Source of the DNA: Fennellomyces sp. T-0311
Taxonomy: Eukaryota > Mucoromycota > Mucoromycetes > Mucorales > Lichtheimiaceae
Direction of reading: 5' to 3'
Assembly: GCA_025266875.1 (NCBI GenBank)
Contig: JALLLT010000050.1
Location: forward strand, 124,001 to 188,000
Length of the DNA: 64,000 nucleotides
The translations under genes were made by a program, and so were the position numbers. Below are positions 12,821-25,175 of the stretch, in pieces. The notes beneath the pieces were generated by a model. The model was not told the origin of the DNA. It did not search any database and saw only the letters and a program-made list of their open reading frames with translations. How positions within the stretch are numbered: the stretch's first letter is position 1; the number at the start of each line of letters is the position of its first letter.

Positions 12821-14653
12821 ATGCTATTCCGGTCTTTCACGACAATAATAACGGTGCTGATCATATGTACAGCAGCAATAGCAGTACAGCAAGCTGCAGT
12901 CGTTGCACCGAACGGCACCTTTTATATTATCGGAGGAACACTTATTAGCAACCCAACGAACTTTGCACCGTCACAGCAGGTGTTAAAAGATAAACTGGCC
13001 GATCCTCGACGACAATTGCTACGAGTACCCAGCATAACAACTGTGGATGACGAGGTGCTAAATTCGCAAAAATCGGATCGAAATTATCAGTTCTTTGCGG
13101 ATCGGAGTTCGGCCACGATCATACACGACCATTGGCTGATTTTTTGTTTTGGCGATGGTGCAGAAGGCTGCACGCGGTGTTTTGATACCCGGTCGTTTGT
13201 TGCACAGCCATGCATCAACAATGGCCAATTGCCACCCACTCGTTCTGAGAGTAGTTTGGCACAAGTGCAAGACCATATCATCATGTATGGTGGCAGTCGT
13301 CAAGCCGAACTTCTTGGCGATGTTTGGAGACTTGATTTATCCCAAACACCAATCTTGGTATGGTCCCAAATCAAATCAAGTTGGCCACCACGTGCGGGCC
13401 ATACCACAGTCCCACTCAACTCATCGACATTCCTTGTATATGGTGGACAAACCAATGATCAACGTGTGGCATCACTGGACTATGTTCATCTTCCAAACCG
13501 ACTTGGAAAACGAGCGCCGATGGAATCCACGGGTGCCGAAGAGGAAAAAGGAGGGTTAAACGGCGGCGCCATTGCGGGGATTGTGATTGGTATTTGTGTG
13601 TTTCTTGCTATCGCTATTAGCGTAATAGTATGGACTCGTCGACAACAACAGCGTCGATTACACTATTTCCACAGCCGTTCAACGCGTTTCAGTTTATCCA
13701 CACCACCACCTTCACGACCCACTAGCACGCGGATGGGAAAGACAACAAGCTTACCTGAAATGAGTCATATTGTTGCCCCGGAAGCAAGTCGTCTTAGCAC
13801 ACTCTCGTTTGGCTCGGATTTCCGGATACCGATTCAACAACAACATCAACAACAGCAAGACAACAGGGCATCTTTTTCATCGGTCAGTGTACCGCAGTCC
13901 CGCTTCGATACCCGCACCGATTCATTCATGGCTTCCCTTCAATATCCGGCACCAGCATTCACACAGCAACAACGACGCGAGAGCTCAGGTAGTTTCAAAC
14001 GACTGACGCTCAACATTTCTTCTGCACTACGTACAACCACGACCAGAGATGAAACCACACCATCCCCCTCAATTCTCAAACGTTACACAGTTTCTGGTCT
14101 TGCAGAACGACGGCGATCCAGCATGATGTTTGGCCTGCGTGCGTCCCGATTTCTCCATATTCCAGGAAGCAACAACAATGATGCTTCGACATCGTCATCC
14201 ATCAGCAACGAACCACTTCCTCGAATGTCTTACGATGCAAGATCAGTGTCGTCGGTTCAGTGGGTTGGATTTAACGATACGATGGACTATCGGGAACAGC
14301 AGTGGAGCCCCAATGTGCAACTAGCAGTGACGAACCAGCAGCGGCGGTCAGTAAGCAGCAGTCGGCCAACCAGTTATGCGGCCGAAAGCGTGGGCTCGTC
14401 CTCATCGCCCCGCAGCGCTGTGTTCCGGTTCAGCAACACTAGTGTCTCGGAGCCATATCGACTCAGTATCCAGGAGATCCATTCTTGGGAAGACCACCTC
14501 AACCATCGGATCATGCGGACGCGTCTGCCTCCGTCGTCGTCGTCGTTGCCATCCAGGACGATTGAGCGGTTCAACAATTACCGTATCAGCACCGACAGCA
14601 GCGACGAGGGCAGCATTGTGGTAGCGTCGGGCACGGCCACAACGCGCGGGTAG
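12821..14653 (+). CDS. Single-pass membrane protein with kelch-like ectodomain
   Basis: Single exon, 610 aa. The N-terminus is a signal peptide (hydrophobic core TTIITVLIICTAAIA, cleavage around residue 22). Residues about 30-235 carry kelch-like beta-propeller blades: FYIIGG, IIMYGGSRQAELLGDVWRLD, PPRAGHTTVPL and FLVYGGQTNDQ show the GG doublet, spaced Trp and aromatic residues of kelch repeats. Fewer than six full blades are visible, so the propeller is short or degenerate. A membrane helix (GAIAGIVIGICVFLAIAISVIVW in part, about 248-272) is followed by a basic stop-transfer (TRRQQQRR) and a cytosolic tail of about 335 residues rich in Ser, Arg, Gln and Thr with a poly-Gln patch near 337-345. 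The layout resembles fungal cell-surface kelch proteins. A surface or polarity role would be inference; the tail looks like a phosphorylation target. The next gene starts 380 bases downstream on the same strand. Confidence 0.8.
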   Translation: MLFRSFTTIITVLIICTAAIAVQQAAVVAPNGTFYIIGGTLISNPTNFAPSQQVLKDKLADPRRQLLRVPSITTVDDEVLNSQKSDRNYQFFADRSSATIIHDHWLIFCFGDGAEGCTRCFDTRSFVAQPCINNGQLPPTRSESSLAQVQDHIIMYGGSRQAELLGDVWRLDLSQTPILVWSQIKSSWPPRAGHTTVPLNSSTFLVYGGQTNDQRVASLDYVHLPNRLGKRAPMESTGAEEEKGGLNGGAIAGIVIGICVFLAIAISVIVWTRRQQQRRLHYFHSRSTRFSLSTPPPSRPTSTRMGKTTSLPEMSHIVAPEASRLSTLSFGSDFRIPIQQQHQQQQDNRASFSSVSVPQSRFDTRTDSFMASLQYPAPAFTQQQRRESSGSFKRLTLNISSALRTTTTRDETTPSPSILKRYTVSGLAERRRSSMMFGLRASRFLHIPGSNNNDASTSSSISNEPLPRMSYDARSVSSVQWVGFNDTMDYREQQWSPNVQLAVTNQQRRSVSSSRPTSYAAESVGSSSSPRSAVFRFSNTSVSEPYRLSIQEIHSWEDHLNHRIMRTRLPPSSSSLPSRTIERFNNYRISTDSSDEGSIVVASGTATTRG

Positions 14654-15033
14654 AAAAGAGAACCAGCATCTACATATATCACATATACCTTGTTGTATTT
14701 ATCCCTGCATTAAATATTAAATCGTGTACAGCTTAGATGTGGTGCAATGACGTGGCGATGGCGGGCTTTGGATCGCTCGCTTGGATCGCAGGAGAGATTA
14801 ACTGCTGCTTGGGTATCCTCTCTTTACTTGCTACCATTATTGCATAACGCGCGCAACTGCGACAACCCCTTTTCTGCTCTTGAAAGAAACGCTTGGTATA
14901 TTGAACCTAAAATTGCCCGCCTGGCCCTGTTGCTCATTTCAAGCCTCTTTCTGTTTTCACTTGCGGGAATTTCTCTTGGCACATGTTATATAGCAAGCAT
15001 TACCATTTCGAGAGCATCACCAAAGAAAAAAGC
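14654..15033. other. Spacer between kelch-like gene and VPS10 gene
   Basis: Probable 3' UTR of the kelch-like gene, with an AAATATTAAAT run near 14710, followed by the VPS10 promoter. A TATA-like TTATATAGCAAG lies near 14985, about 45 bases before the chosen ATG. Confidence 0.45.
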
Positions 15034-18000
15034 ATGAGGAACACATTAGGGTGGTTTCGCACCACTCGGAGAACCATGCTTGGCGTTTTCATTGCGGCGC
15101 TGGCCGCCTCATTGTTCTTTGGCCAAGCTTCGGCGCAACAAGTAGCGATCGAAAAGACCGGATTCGATAACATACCAGACAAGTTCTTTTACTTCAAGGA
15201 CTCCAACGTAAGTGTGTGCGCAGAGTAGCAGGGGCTGTTTTGTCTTATCTGTGCAAAGGTGGTGCTGTGGCTCGACGCCAACGAACACGTATTATGGCGA
15301 TCAGAGAACCATGGGAAGAAGTGGGACCACGTCGCCGATATTCCCAACGACGAAGCCACGTATTTGTTTGAACACCCTTACGACGGGGATAAGGTAACGT
15401 CGCAGCATGGGCGAGACCGCGAGATATTAAGGTTCGGAGCTAGGCCTATGTGCTGAGTAAAGGCAAGACCCACTGGAAGACGAACGACAAGGGCGCATCA
15501 TGGCAGACGTTTGAGACGCCTGTGGAACCAGCAGTGTACAACCAACTATCGTTCCATGCTGAACGACCCAATTATGTCCTGTTCCTTGGATTCAAGTGCA
15601 AGATGGGCGGCTGGACCGGCGTGGATTGTGCCGATGAGGTAAGACGGCCATAACAAAGTCGAGAGACATGCACCAACTCTTTGCGGCCTAGACGTACTAT
15701 ACGCTCAATAACTTTGAGGAAGTGACGCTGTTGCGCACGCACACGTCATCCTGCATCTGGAGTCTATCGAGCCCCGAGTTCGAGAACGCACCGGTGAAAG
15801 AAGTGATGTGCGTCGAGTCGCCCGAGAAAGCCGGTTTGTCGAGCCTGTTCAACCCTGAGAATTTCCGGCTCGTCCAATCCGAGGACTTCTTCCGCACCAC
15901 GCAGCCCGTCAACTTTGGCACCGGCTCGGAAGTTCATGGCGTCATTGCCGTCAGCGCAGTCAATCGGTTCATGATTGCTGCTGCAAAGCCCTCTGCCAAC
16001 GACCCCAACATGGACCTGTACATCTCACAGGATGGCGAGAATTGGCACGAGGCAGTGTTTCCCGAAGGCGCCTCTCTCCAGGAAAAGGCCTATACCATTG
16101 TCGAAAGCACCGGCCAGTCGCTCCTTGTCGATGTACTCACCAACCCCTCGGCGGAATTCGGCTCGCTCTACAAGAGCAATTCCAACGGCACCTTCTTTGT
16201 CAACAGTCTGAACTACACCAACCGAAACAACCAGGGCATCGTGGACTTTGAACGCATGCAGGGTGTGGAAGGTGTCATGCTGGCCAACATTGTTGCCAAC
16301 CACGATCAAGCAGCCGCTGGCAGTGCCAAGAAGGAGATTCAGACCCGAATTAGTTTCGATGATGGTTCCACCTGGACACCTATCAAGAAGGTCAAGAACT
16401 TGGATGGATCGGATCTAAAGTGCAACGAGGACGAGTGCGGTCTGCACTTGCATTCCGTCACATCGCCACACAACAGCGGTCAAGTCTTCTCGTCGGATGC
16501 CGCCGTGGGTGTTGCGATGGGTGTTGGCCATTATGGTCGTTACTTACTGGAATACGACGAATGCGACACGTTCCTCTCGACAGACGGAGGACTATCGTGG
16601 ACGATGGTACGCGAAGGTGCGCACAAGTATGAATTCGGCGACATGGGCGGGCTACTGGTGATTGTGGACGACGAAAAGGAAGTGGATCATGTGTGGTGGA
16701 GCAAGAACCGAGGCAACACCTGGGATAAACTTGATTTGGGTGTCACCGTCCGTGCACGTATCTTGACAACAGACCCCGAATCCACCTCGAGAAACTTTTT
16801 ACTGATCGGTTCTTCACGTTCGGCCGATGCCCACGTCCAATCCATTCACCTGGATTTCACGTCTGTCCAGTCACGCCAATGCGAACTTGTCGAAGGTGAT
16901 GATGAAAAGAGTGACTTTGAAAAGTGGTTTGCACGCGATTTGACCGAAGGTCCCGATTGTCTGATGGGACACGAACAAATGTTCTACCGTCGCAAGGCCG
17001 ATCGCGACTGCTATGTTGGACACGATTTCCAAGACCCAGTGGTTGAAATGAAAGAGTGTCCATGCGCCGAAGTTGACTACGAGTGCGATTACAACTTTGT
17101 CCGCGATGCCGACGGCAAGTGTGTACGCATTGGACCTGATCGGTTGGTCGACGGTACCTGCGACAACAAAGATGCCGTGTATCCAGCATCCAGCGGCTAT
17201 CGATTGATTCCGGGCAACACGTGCAATCAAGAAACTGGCAAGAAATTGGACGATCCTGTGGATCGACCATGCAGCGAAAACGTTGCCATGCCCAACTCAC
17301 CCAACTCACCCATCCATCCACCCACCGGTCTCGCTGAGCCCTCTGATGACAACATCAAGCGCTATCCTACCTCCTTCTCGGATGAAATCGACCAGTTCAT
17401 GTACTTCCAGGACTCGCCCGCCATGATCATTCGCCTACGAAATGGCGAAGTGTGGCGATCGGAACAGCATGGTATCCAATGGACACGTGTGCTAGAAGGC
17501 TCTGGGCCGGTGTTTACAATCATCTTGCACGAATTCGACAACACGCGCGCCTACGCGTTGCTCGACAACGAAATCCAGGTCACCAAGGACCAGGGTGCGT
17601 CTTGGGAACGCATGCAAGTGCCCCGTCCTCCCAGCCGCCATGTTGCCCAGGCCATTGATTTCCATCCTCTCGAAAAGGAATGGCTGTTGTTTGTCGGCGA
17701 TGCAGAGACAACGCCTTACCACGCCGAAGCTTTCATCAGTCGCGATCATGGCGGTCGATGGGACTCGCTCAACATGTGGGTCAACAAGTGTATCTTTGGA
17801 CGTGACTCCAAATACAACATCCAGAAAGAAACCATCTACTGCTCAGGCTTCGATGAGCAGCAAATCGGCGAAGAGGCCAAATTGATGCGCACGGTCGATT
17901 GGGGCCAGACCAAAGAAGTCCTGTTTGAAAACATTGTCGAGTTCTTTGTCATTGAAGACTTTATGGCCGTTGCCGCAAGCCATAGCAGCAACCTTATCCT

Positions 18001-21000
18001 CTATGTCAGCATCGATGGCCAAAACTTTGCCGAAGCCCAATTCCCGCCCAACCACTACATTGATCGCAACACATTCACCGTGCTCCAGTCCACCACGCAC
18101 TCGATCTTGCTCAACATTTTCAAGGCAGTGGGAGCCGGCCGAGCCTACGGTGCTCTGTACAAATCGAACGACAATGGCACATTCTACCATTTATCGTTGG
18201 ATAACACCAACGGTGACATGTTTGGTTTCGTCGACTTTGAAAAGATGCAAGGTGTCGATGGCATCATTCTGGCCAACCAGGTCATCAACGCGGACGAATT
18301 GATCGGCAACCGCGGCGTGGCCAAGCGTGTTCGCACAATGATCAGCTGGGACGATGGTGGAATTTGGCAGCCCTTGCCAGCACCTCATCAATTTGATTGT
18401 GCCACAAAGGACTGTACCTTGAATTTGCATAGTCGTACCGATATTCACGGACCCGGAGCCATCTTTACTGCCAACGGAGCGCCTGGCCTCGCCATGGGTG
18501 TCGGCAATGTCGGGCCCGAATTACTGCCTTACGAGCAGAGCGATACGTTCTTGACACGCGATGGTGGTCATACATGGGACCGTATCCAACAAGGCGAACA
18601 TCTATACGAATTCGGTGACCATGGGTCACTTTTGGTCTTGATCAATGACGAAGGACCCACCAACGAACTTTTGTACTCGTGGGATCAGGGCGAAACCTGG
18701 CATTTTTATCAATTTGCTCAAACTGCTGTCAAGGTGAATGCATTGACCACCGATCCCATGTCGACCACTCTCAAGTTTATCATCCTGGGCCATACAAAGG
18801 ACAGTCAGCGTTCCCAAGTCATCATCACTGTAGACTTTAGCGAAGTCAGTCAACGCAAGTGCGAACTTGACAAGAACAACCACGAAAAGAGCGACTTTGA
18901 AGCCTGGGTCGCCAAGGATGATGATGGAGATGACGCATGTCTGTTGGGTAAACGCACTGCGTACTGGCGTCGCAAGAAGGATCGTGTTTGCGTTGTGGGT
19001 GAAGCGTTCAAGGAAGTCGAGGTCGTGGAAGAGAACTGCGAGTGCCGCGATATCGATTATGAATGGTAAAGTATACTCTCAAAGATCATATCACGCCGTA
19101 TTAACATTAGTTTGTTGTAGCGACTTTGGATTCTGGCGTAACGACGATGGCGAATGCATGTTCTATGGTCGTCATCCAGATCGCCCCTCCAAGTGCGGTG
19201 CCAATGAAAACTTTATTGGTCGATCGGGTTACAAGAAGAATCCAAAGAGCACATGTGTTGGCGGCGTCGATTTGGAGAAAGAAAAGACATGGCCTTGTGG
19301 CCAAGGTGGCCAAGTTCAAAGCAGCAGAGTAAGTTTCGTGTGACAGTCAGTCACCCTTACGTTTACACTGACAGCTGCTCTAATAGATGGAGTTCACGGA
19401 TCGCATCTTGGATTACATCTACTTTACCGACACAGATGTATGTGATACGCATAATACTACTACCACACGAGTACTCATATTTCATATATAGCGCGTAATT
19501 GTTCGCACAGGCGATGGCAAGGTCTGGGGAAGCGAAAACGATGGATTTAGCTGGTCTGAGCTCTTCCCCAAGAGCAACATCATCGCCATCTACCAGAACC
19601 CACACTTTGAGGATCGCGTAAGTAAATGCCTTAACCTTTCGACTATCTTCTAAGCTATGTAATCTGCAGGCTTACTTTATCACCGATGGACTGATCCACT
19701 ATGCAACCATGGACAAAGGCAGCAATTTCGAAGAAATGACAGCCCCATTGGTTCCTGTCATGAACATTCCGGGCAACGTCATGAGCTTCCACAACAGTGA
19801 GGCCGATTACTTGCTGTACCTAGGTGAAAAGGACTGCGACACCTCACTCTCTGTCGACTGCCATTCGGAAGCATACTTCTCGCACGACAACGGCAGAAGC
19901 TGGAGCCGTCTTGGTTCCTATATCCGCAGCTGCATCTGGGGCCGCGAAGGATCTGTAGAAAAGGCTGATCATCATGCCGTCATCTGCGAACAGTACCGTG
20001 AGCAAGCCGGAAACCAGCGCTCGTTCCTCGGCAGTCAAGTGCAGTTGGTCACATCGAACGATTATTTCTCCAACAAGCAATTTATCTTTGACGATATTGC
20101 TGGTGTGGCTGTGTTTGGCAAGTTCATCATTGTTGCAGCAGTAAGTTTACCGATTTATATCAAAACAGCAGAAGTTAATCGAAAAAAAAACCGTGGATAG
20201 GCCACAAGTGGCAGCCCCAATCTGCGTCTCCACGTCAGTTTAGATGGTGTTACGTTTGCACCTGCACAATTCCCTGCAGCATTCGATTTGCCACCGGAGG
20301 TAAAAAAAACGCCCTTCAATGTTTACCCTTTGTTATGCATGAAAACTCACATACATGTTACTAAAAAAGGCATTCACGATCATGGAGTCGCTCAACTCGA
20401 TGTGGATCCACGTATCTACTAACACTCATCGAGGTAGCGAATACGGCAACATCTTCACGTCCAATTCGAACGGCACGTACTTTGTGCTATCGCTGGAGAA
20501 CGCCAATCGAAACGAGATTGGCATTGTCGATTTCGAGAAAATGCAAGGCATCGAAGGTATTGCGATTGCCAATAAGGTCAGCAATCCAGGCGAAGCCAAT
20601 GTCGGCAATCCCAAGAAACTGGTCACATTGTTGACAGCCGATGCTGGCGGCCACTGGGTCCCGTTGAAGGCCCCAGAAAAAGATAGCAACGGCAAGAACT
20701 ACGACTGCAAAGATTGCAATCTCCATCTCCACTGTTACTCTGAACGCAAGAATGCGCGCGATCTATTCAGTTTATCCAGCGCTGTCGGATTGATGGTTGC
20801 TGTGGGCAACGTTGGCAACAGTTTGACTGCTCGTCGCGATGGCAACATGTTCCTTACACGAGATGCTGGCAAGACATGGAACGAAGTTCAAAAGGGTTCA
20901 CATCTTTGGGAATTTGCCGATCAAGGTGCATTGTTGATTTTGGTCGATGACAAGGAACCGACAAACGTTCTCAAGTATACCACCAACGAAGGTTTGACTT

Positions 21001-22085
21001 GGAACCAATACGAGTTTGCGGACAAGAATGCCAAGATTATGGTCGAGGATATCATTACCCAACCTGATGGCACCAGCCAAAAATACGTCCTGTTTGGTCA
21101 GGATCGCGAAGCCGGCAAGACGGTTGCCTATCATGTCGATTTTAGCGCAATTCACCCGACAAAGTGTAAGCTTGATCTGCAACATCCTGACCATGATGAC
21201 TTTGAATTGTGGTCACCGGAGGATACTCGTGGTGAAAAGTGCTTGTTTGGTCGTGAGGTAAACATACTCGTATTATATTTTTTTGGCTGTTGCTTTTGGC
21301 TAATGGAAGAATATGATAGACCAAGTACTATCGCCGCATTCAAAACCGAGACTGCTACATTGGTGAAAAGTTGGTACAGCCTCATGAGGAAGTCCGCAAC
21401 TGTGAATGCAGAGAAGAAGACTTTGAATGGTAATTTTTGTTTGGTTTTTCGTCTTTTAAGAGTTCTTACACATATTTTGTATAGTGACTTTAACTTTGTG
21501 CGCGACGAAAACAACAAGTGCGTGTTGGTTCCCGGATTAGAGCCACTCAAGCCCACATGCGACGGATCAATGGATTACTATTTTGAATCCACTGGATATC
21601 GCAAGACAGCAGCCACGTCATGCCAAGGTGGTCTTACGATCGATGAAGGAGAAAAATACTGGTGCCCAGGCAAATCTGGGGGCGGTGGCATGTGGGTGGT
21701 TTACCTGCTTACTCCAATTGCGGGTGCAGGAGCCATTTACGCATGTTTGCAATACCGCAAGAACGGCGGCCGCATCGGTCAAATCCATTTACCGGATGGT
21801 ACATCTGGTTCAAGCCCATCAAGATTACTTTCAAATCCTGTTATCACCAAGTTTGCTGCGGCTGCGGTGGTCATACCTGTTGCCATTCTTGGTTTATTGA
21901 CCCGTATCCCGATACCACATTCACTAAGTGAATTGAGGGATATGTTGCCTACGTGGCCTTCGAGAAATCGAGGATATAGCCCGCTTGGTCAAGATGAACA
22001 TGCAACGGATGTCTTGTTGGATGATTACGATGGATCCGAAAGTCAACTGTTGGATGATATGGATGAAGATGCAGATGAATTGTAA
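15034..22085 (+). CDS. VPS10: Vps10/sortilin-type sorting receptor with three VPS10 domains
   Basis: Type I receptor that in fungi carries soluble hydrolases from the late Golgi to the prevacuolar compartment. Twelve exons (15034-15207, 15259-15393, 15444-15638, 15692-19065, 19121-19328, 19387-19437, 19492-19617, 19670-20140, 20201-20299, 20370-21257, 21320-21429, 21485-22085) give 2143 aa. A signal peptide ends at GQASA. Three successive ten-bladed propellers follow (about residues 40-690, 720-1335, 1360-1980), each with Asp-boxes such as STDGGLSWT, TRDGGHTW and TRDAGKTW, and each closed by a Cys-rich 10CC-type module ending SGYRLIPGNTC, SGYKKNPKSTC or TGYRKTAATSC. A membrane helix lies near 2008-2028, a second hydrophobic stretch near 2058-2085, then an acidic cytosolic tail with a Tyr motif YSPLG and DDYDGSESQLLDD. 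Yeast Vps10 is known with two propellers; the third is unusual. An alternative start at Met 15 (15076) is possible. Confidence 0.94.
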
Positions 22086-22863
22086 CACTATTTACTTTTG
22101 TACATTTTTTTCTTTAAATAGATATAACTCCCTCTTTTTTCCTTGTTGAAAAAATGTATACAGCTTGTGGTTATGTTGGTTGCTTTGCTGTTGTTTAAGC
22201 AATCTAGGATGAACTTTTTCCGTTCAATAAAGCCTAGAGTGAACTGTACTACCTGGTGTAAAGCTTAGTATGGCGTTGGATTAAGATATATAGTTAATGG
22301 TATACCCATTAACTGGCGTGTCTGCACCGATATGTATCATTGTACTCGTGACAACAATGTGCTTCCCGCGGCTTTTCCAGTACCAACTAAGCTCATAGAT
22401 CGTAAAAGCACTACATTATGCTTCGTGTGATAAGGTGACTAATACGCCGGATTATAAATATACCAGGTTTCCCGGCTGCTAATAACCAATCGGCGGTAAG
22501 TAGCGGTAACAGTTACATCTCTTTTTCCTAGAAAGATTATCCCGTGATAACTGGGAATAGAAACGGAGATAGTACTTTGCCAATAAAAAAAATACTGCCA
22601 TTACCATCGCGTAGGCCGATATTGCATATGCATTGGTATAATCACACAGTCAGGATACATATTTGTGCATACATGGTTTACAATTGCTGTATATGCAAGG
22701 ACGTTAAACATGGAATTGAAAGCGTATTACGGAAAAATACGATTCCGTTTGCCATGGGTACACCAAGGCGCCTGACAGCTTGACGACAATCTCCGCGAAT
22801 CATGCTTTTTGTTGCCACGAAACCCTTCCCCTCTCCTTCCTTCCTTTATACCTCTAAATCATC
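22086..22863. other. Intergenic between VPS10 and the BAR gene
   Basis: 3' flank of VPS10 (ATAAAG and AATAAAG signals near 22225-22235) and the promoter of the BAR gene, which is CT-rich just before its start. No supported gene or repeat. Confidence 0.5.
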
Positions 22864-23913
22864 ATGAGTTTAATGTAAAATATCCAAAAAGCTTACTTTT
22901 CCTGTACTGAAGGGTTGAATAGGCATAGTTTCAAAAAGAACTTGAATCGCGCGGGGACTTCGGTACGATCTTGTAAAAAAAAAAAAAAAAAAAAGAGCAC
23001 TCATCGATCATTGCAATGTTGACAATCATTTCAGCTCATGCAACGAACAGGTGCTGTCGATCGCACGGAGGATGCCGAATTCAACGAAGAATACGAGCGG
23101 TTCAAAACGTAAACTTTATTACAGCAAAAAACCTGTATAAAAAGTTAAATTTACCATTTTGAAACACCACAGACTATCAAAGAAGGTTGAAAAATTGAGC
23201 AAGCAATCCAAGAATTACCTCGATGCCATACGCAATCTGACCGCTGCTCAAAGGCGCATTTCTCAAACCCTGGGGCGATTCATCGAGCCATTGTCACCTG
23301 CCATGATGCAATACGGTAAAGTGATGGATAAGCTGGATGATGATGCCCGGGCCGAGCTGGATACCGCGTTTCGGACCGCCGTACTGGAACCATTGACCCG
23401 GCTTTGTTCTTACTATCCCGTGGTCGACGAAGCCATCAAAAGACGAAACAAAAAGGCGCTCGATTACGATTCGCAGCGGGCGAAGGTCCGCAAGCTGATT
23501 GATAAACCTTCGGAAGACCCACACCGATTGCCAGTGGTAACATAAAAGTTGCACTGATTGGGCGCATCATTTGCTGACGGGGTTATCTATACAGGCTGAA
23601 GAAGCGGCCAATTTGGCACGTGAGCAATATGAGGGCCTCAATACGATTCTGATAGAAGATTTACCAAAGCTGGTTGAGCTGCGCGTTCCTTATATTGTAA
23701 GCAAACACGATATCATTCGATTCGCGCAAACCTAACACAATCATGTAGGATCCATGTTTCGAGGCACTGACCAAGGCCGAGCTCAAGTTTGCGCAAACGA
23801 GCTACGAAGAGATTGAGAATCTTCGACCGTTGGTTGAGCAGGAGGGACACAAAGGAAATGTAGATGATATACTGGGGCAAATGCGCCAATTGACTATCTG
23901 CGGAAACTATTAA
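22864..23913 (+). CDS. HOB3: BAR-domain protein of the Rvs161/Hob3 (amphiphysin) type
   Basis: Membrane-curving BAR protein acting with an Rvs167-like partner in endocytosis and actin organisation. Six exons (22864-22874, 22929-22962, 23035-23108, 23173-23536, 23595-23696, 23749-23913) sum exactly to 249 aa. The first exon is only 11 bases (ATGAGTTTAAT). It was chosen because it restores the family N-terminus IFKKNLNRAGTS-LMQRTGAVDRT. The amphipathic helix is followed by the BAR core (KLSKQSKNYLDAIRNLTAAQ, KALDYDSQRAKVRKL, AREQYEGLNTILIEDLPKL, VPYIDPCFEALTKAELKF). There is no SH3 domain, as expected for Rvs161/Hob3 and unlike Rvs167. Intron 2 contains a run of about 19 A. The gene converges on PCNA with only 89 bases between stops. 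Confidence 0.93.
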
Positions 23914-24002
23914 AGGAGTATGACTTGCAACTTTATGCGATGAGAAGGGGATAGAGAAATGTACAATGCCGCTATTCAGATTATATTATGCGCGCTTCTT
24001 TT

Positions 24003-24964
<962 letters not shown>

Positions 24965-25005
24965 TTACCAGAGTTGTGTGAAAAAGGGGAAAGAAACAAA
25001 AAAAA

Positions 25006-25011
25006 ACGCGT
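25006..25011. promoter_or_regulatory. ACGCGT (MCB-like) box, PCNA distal
   Basis: Second ACGCGT, about 100 bases upstream of PCNA and 165 bases upstream of the MVP1-like start, embedded in a poly-A tract. Paired copies exactly 50 bases apart are more suggestive than one. Confidence 0.5.
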
Positions 25012-25175
25012 TTGCAAAAAATCGCAGCACGCTGAGCTCGCGTCGTCCTCACAGTCACTTTACCAAGAGTGCTTGGCGGAGAGTGGATTAAGAGACAGTG
25101 CCTTAGCACACTCCACCTTCTGTCATTTCCCTTCCTTCTCCCCCTCTCTCAGTTTCTGTTTCTATTTTTTTGCCA

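Noticed and set aside
12613..12948. 111-codon plus-strand frame overlapping the start of the kelch-like gene
   Set aside because: Phe/Ser-rich translation of a CT-rich promoter; overlaps the signal peptide of the real gene in another frame.
14983..15033. Upstream in-frame ATG for the VPS10 gene at 14983
   Set aside because: It would put 17 hydrophilic residues before the signal peptide; the ATG at 15034 gives a normal secretory start.
16857..18448. Several antisense open frames of 80-155 codons in the VPS10 gene
   Set aside because: They lie opposite a strongly conserved coding exon with GC-rich third positions and show no protein-like features.
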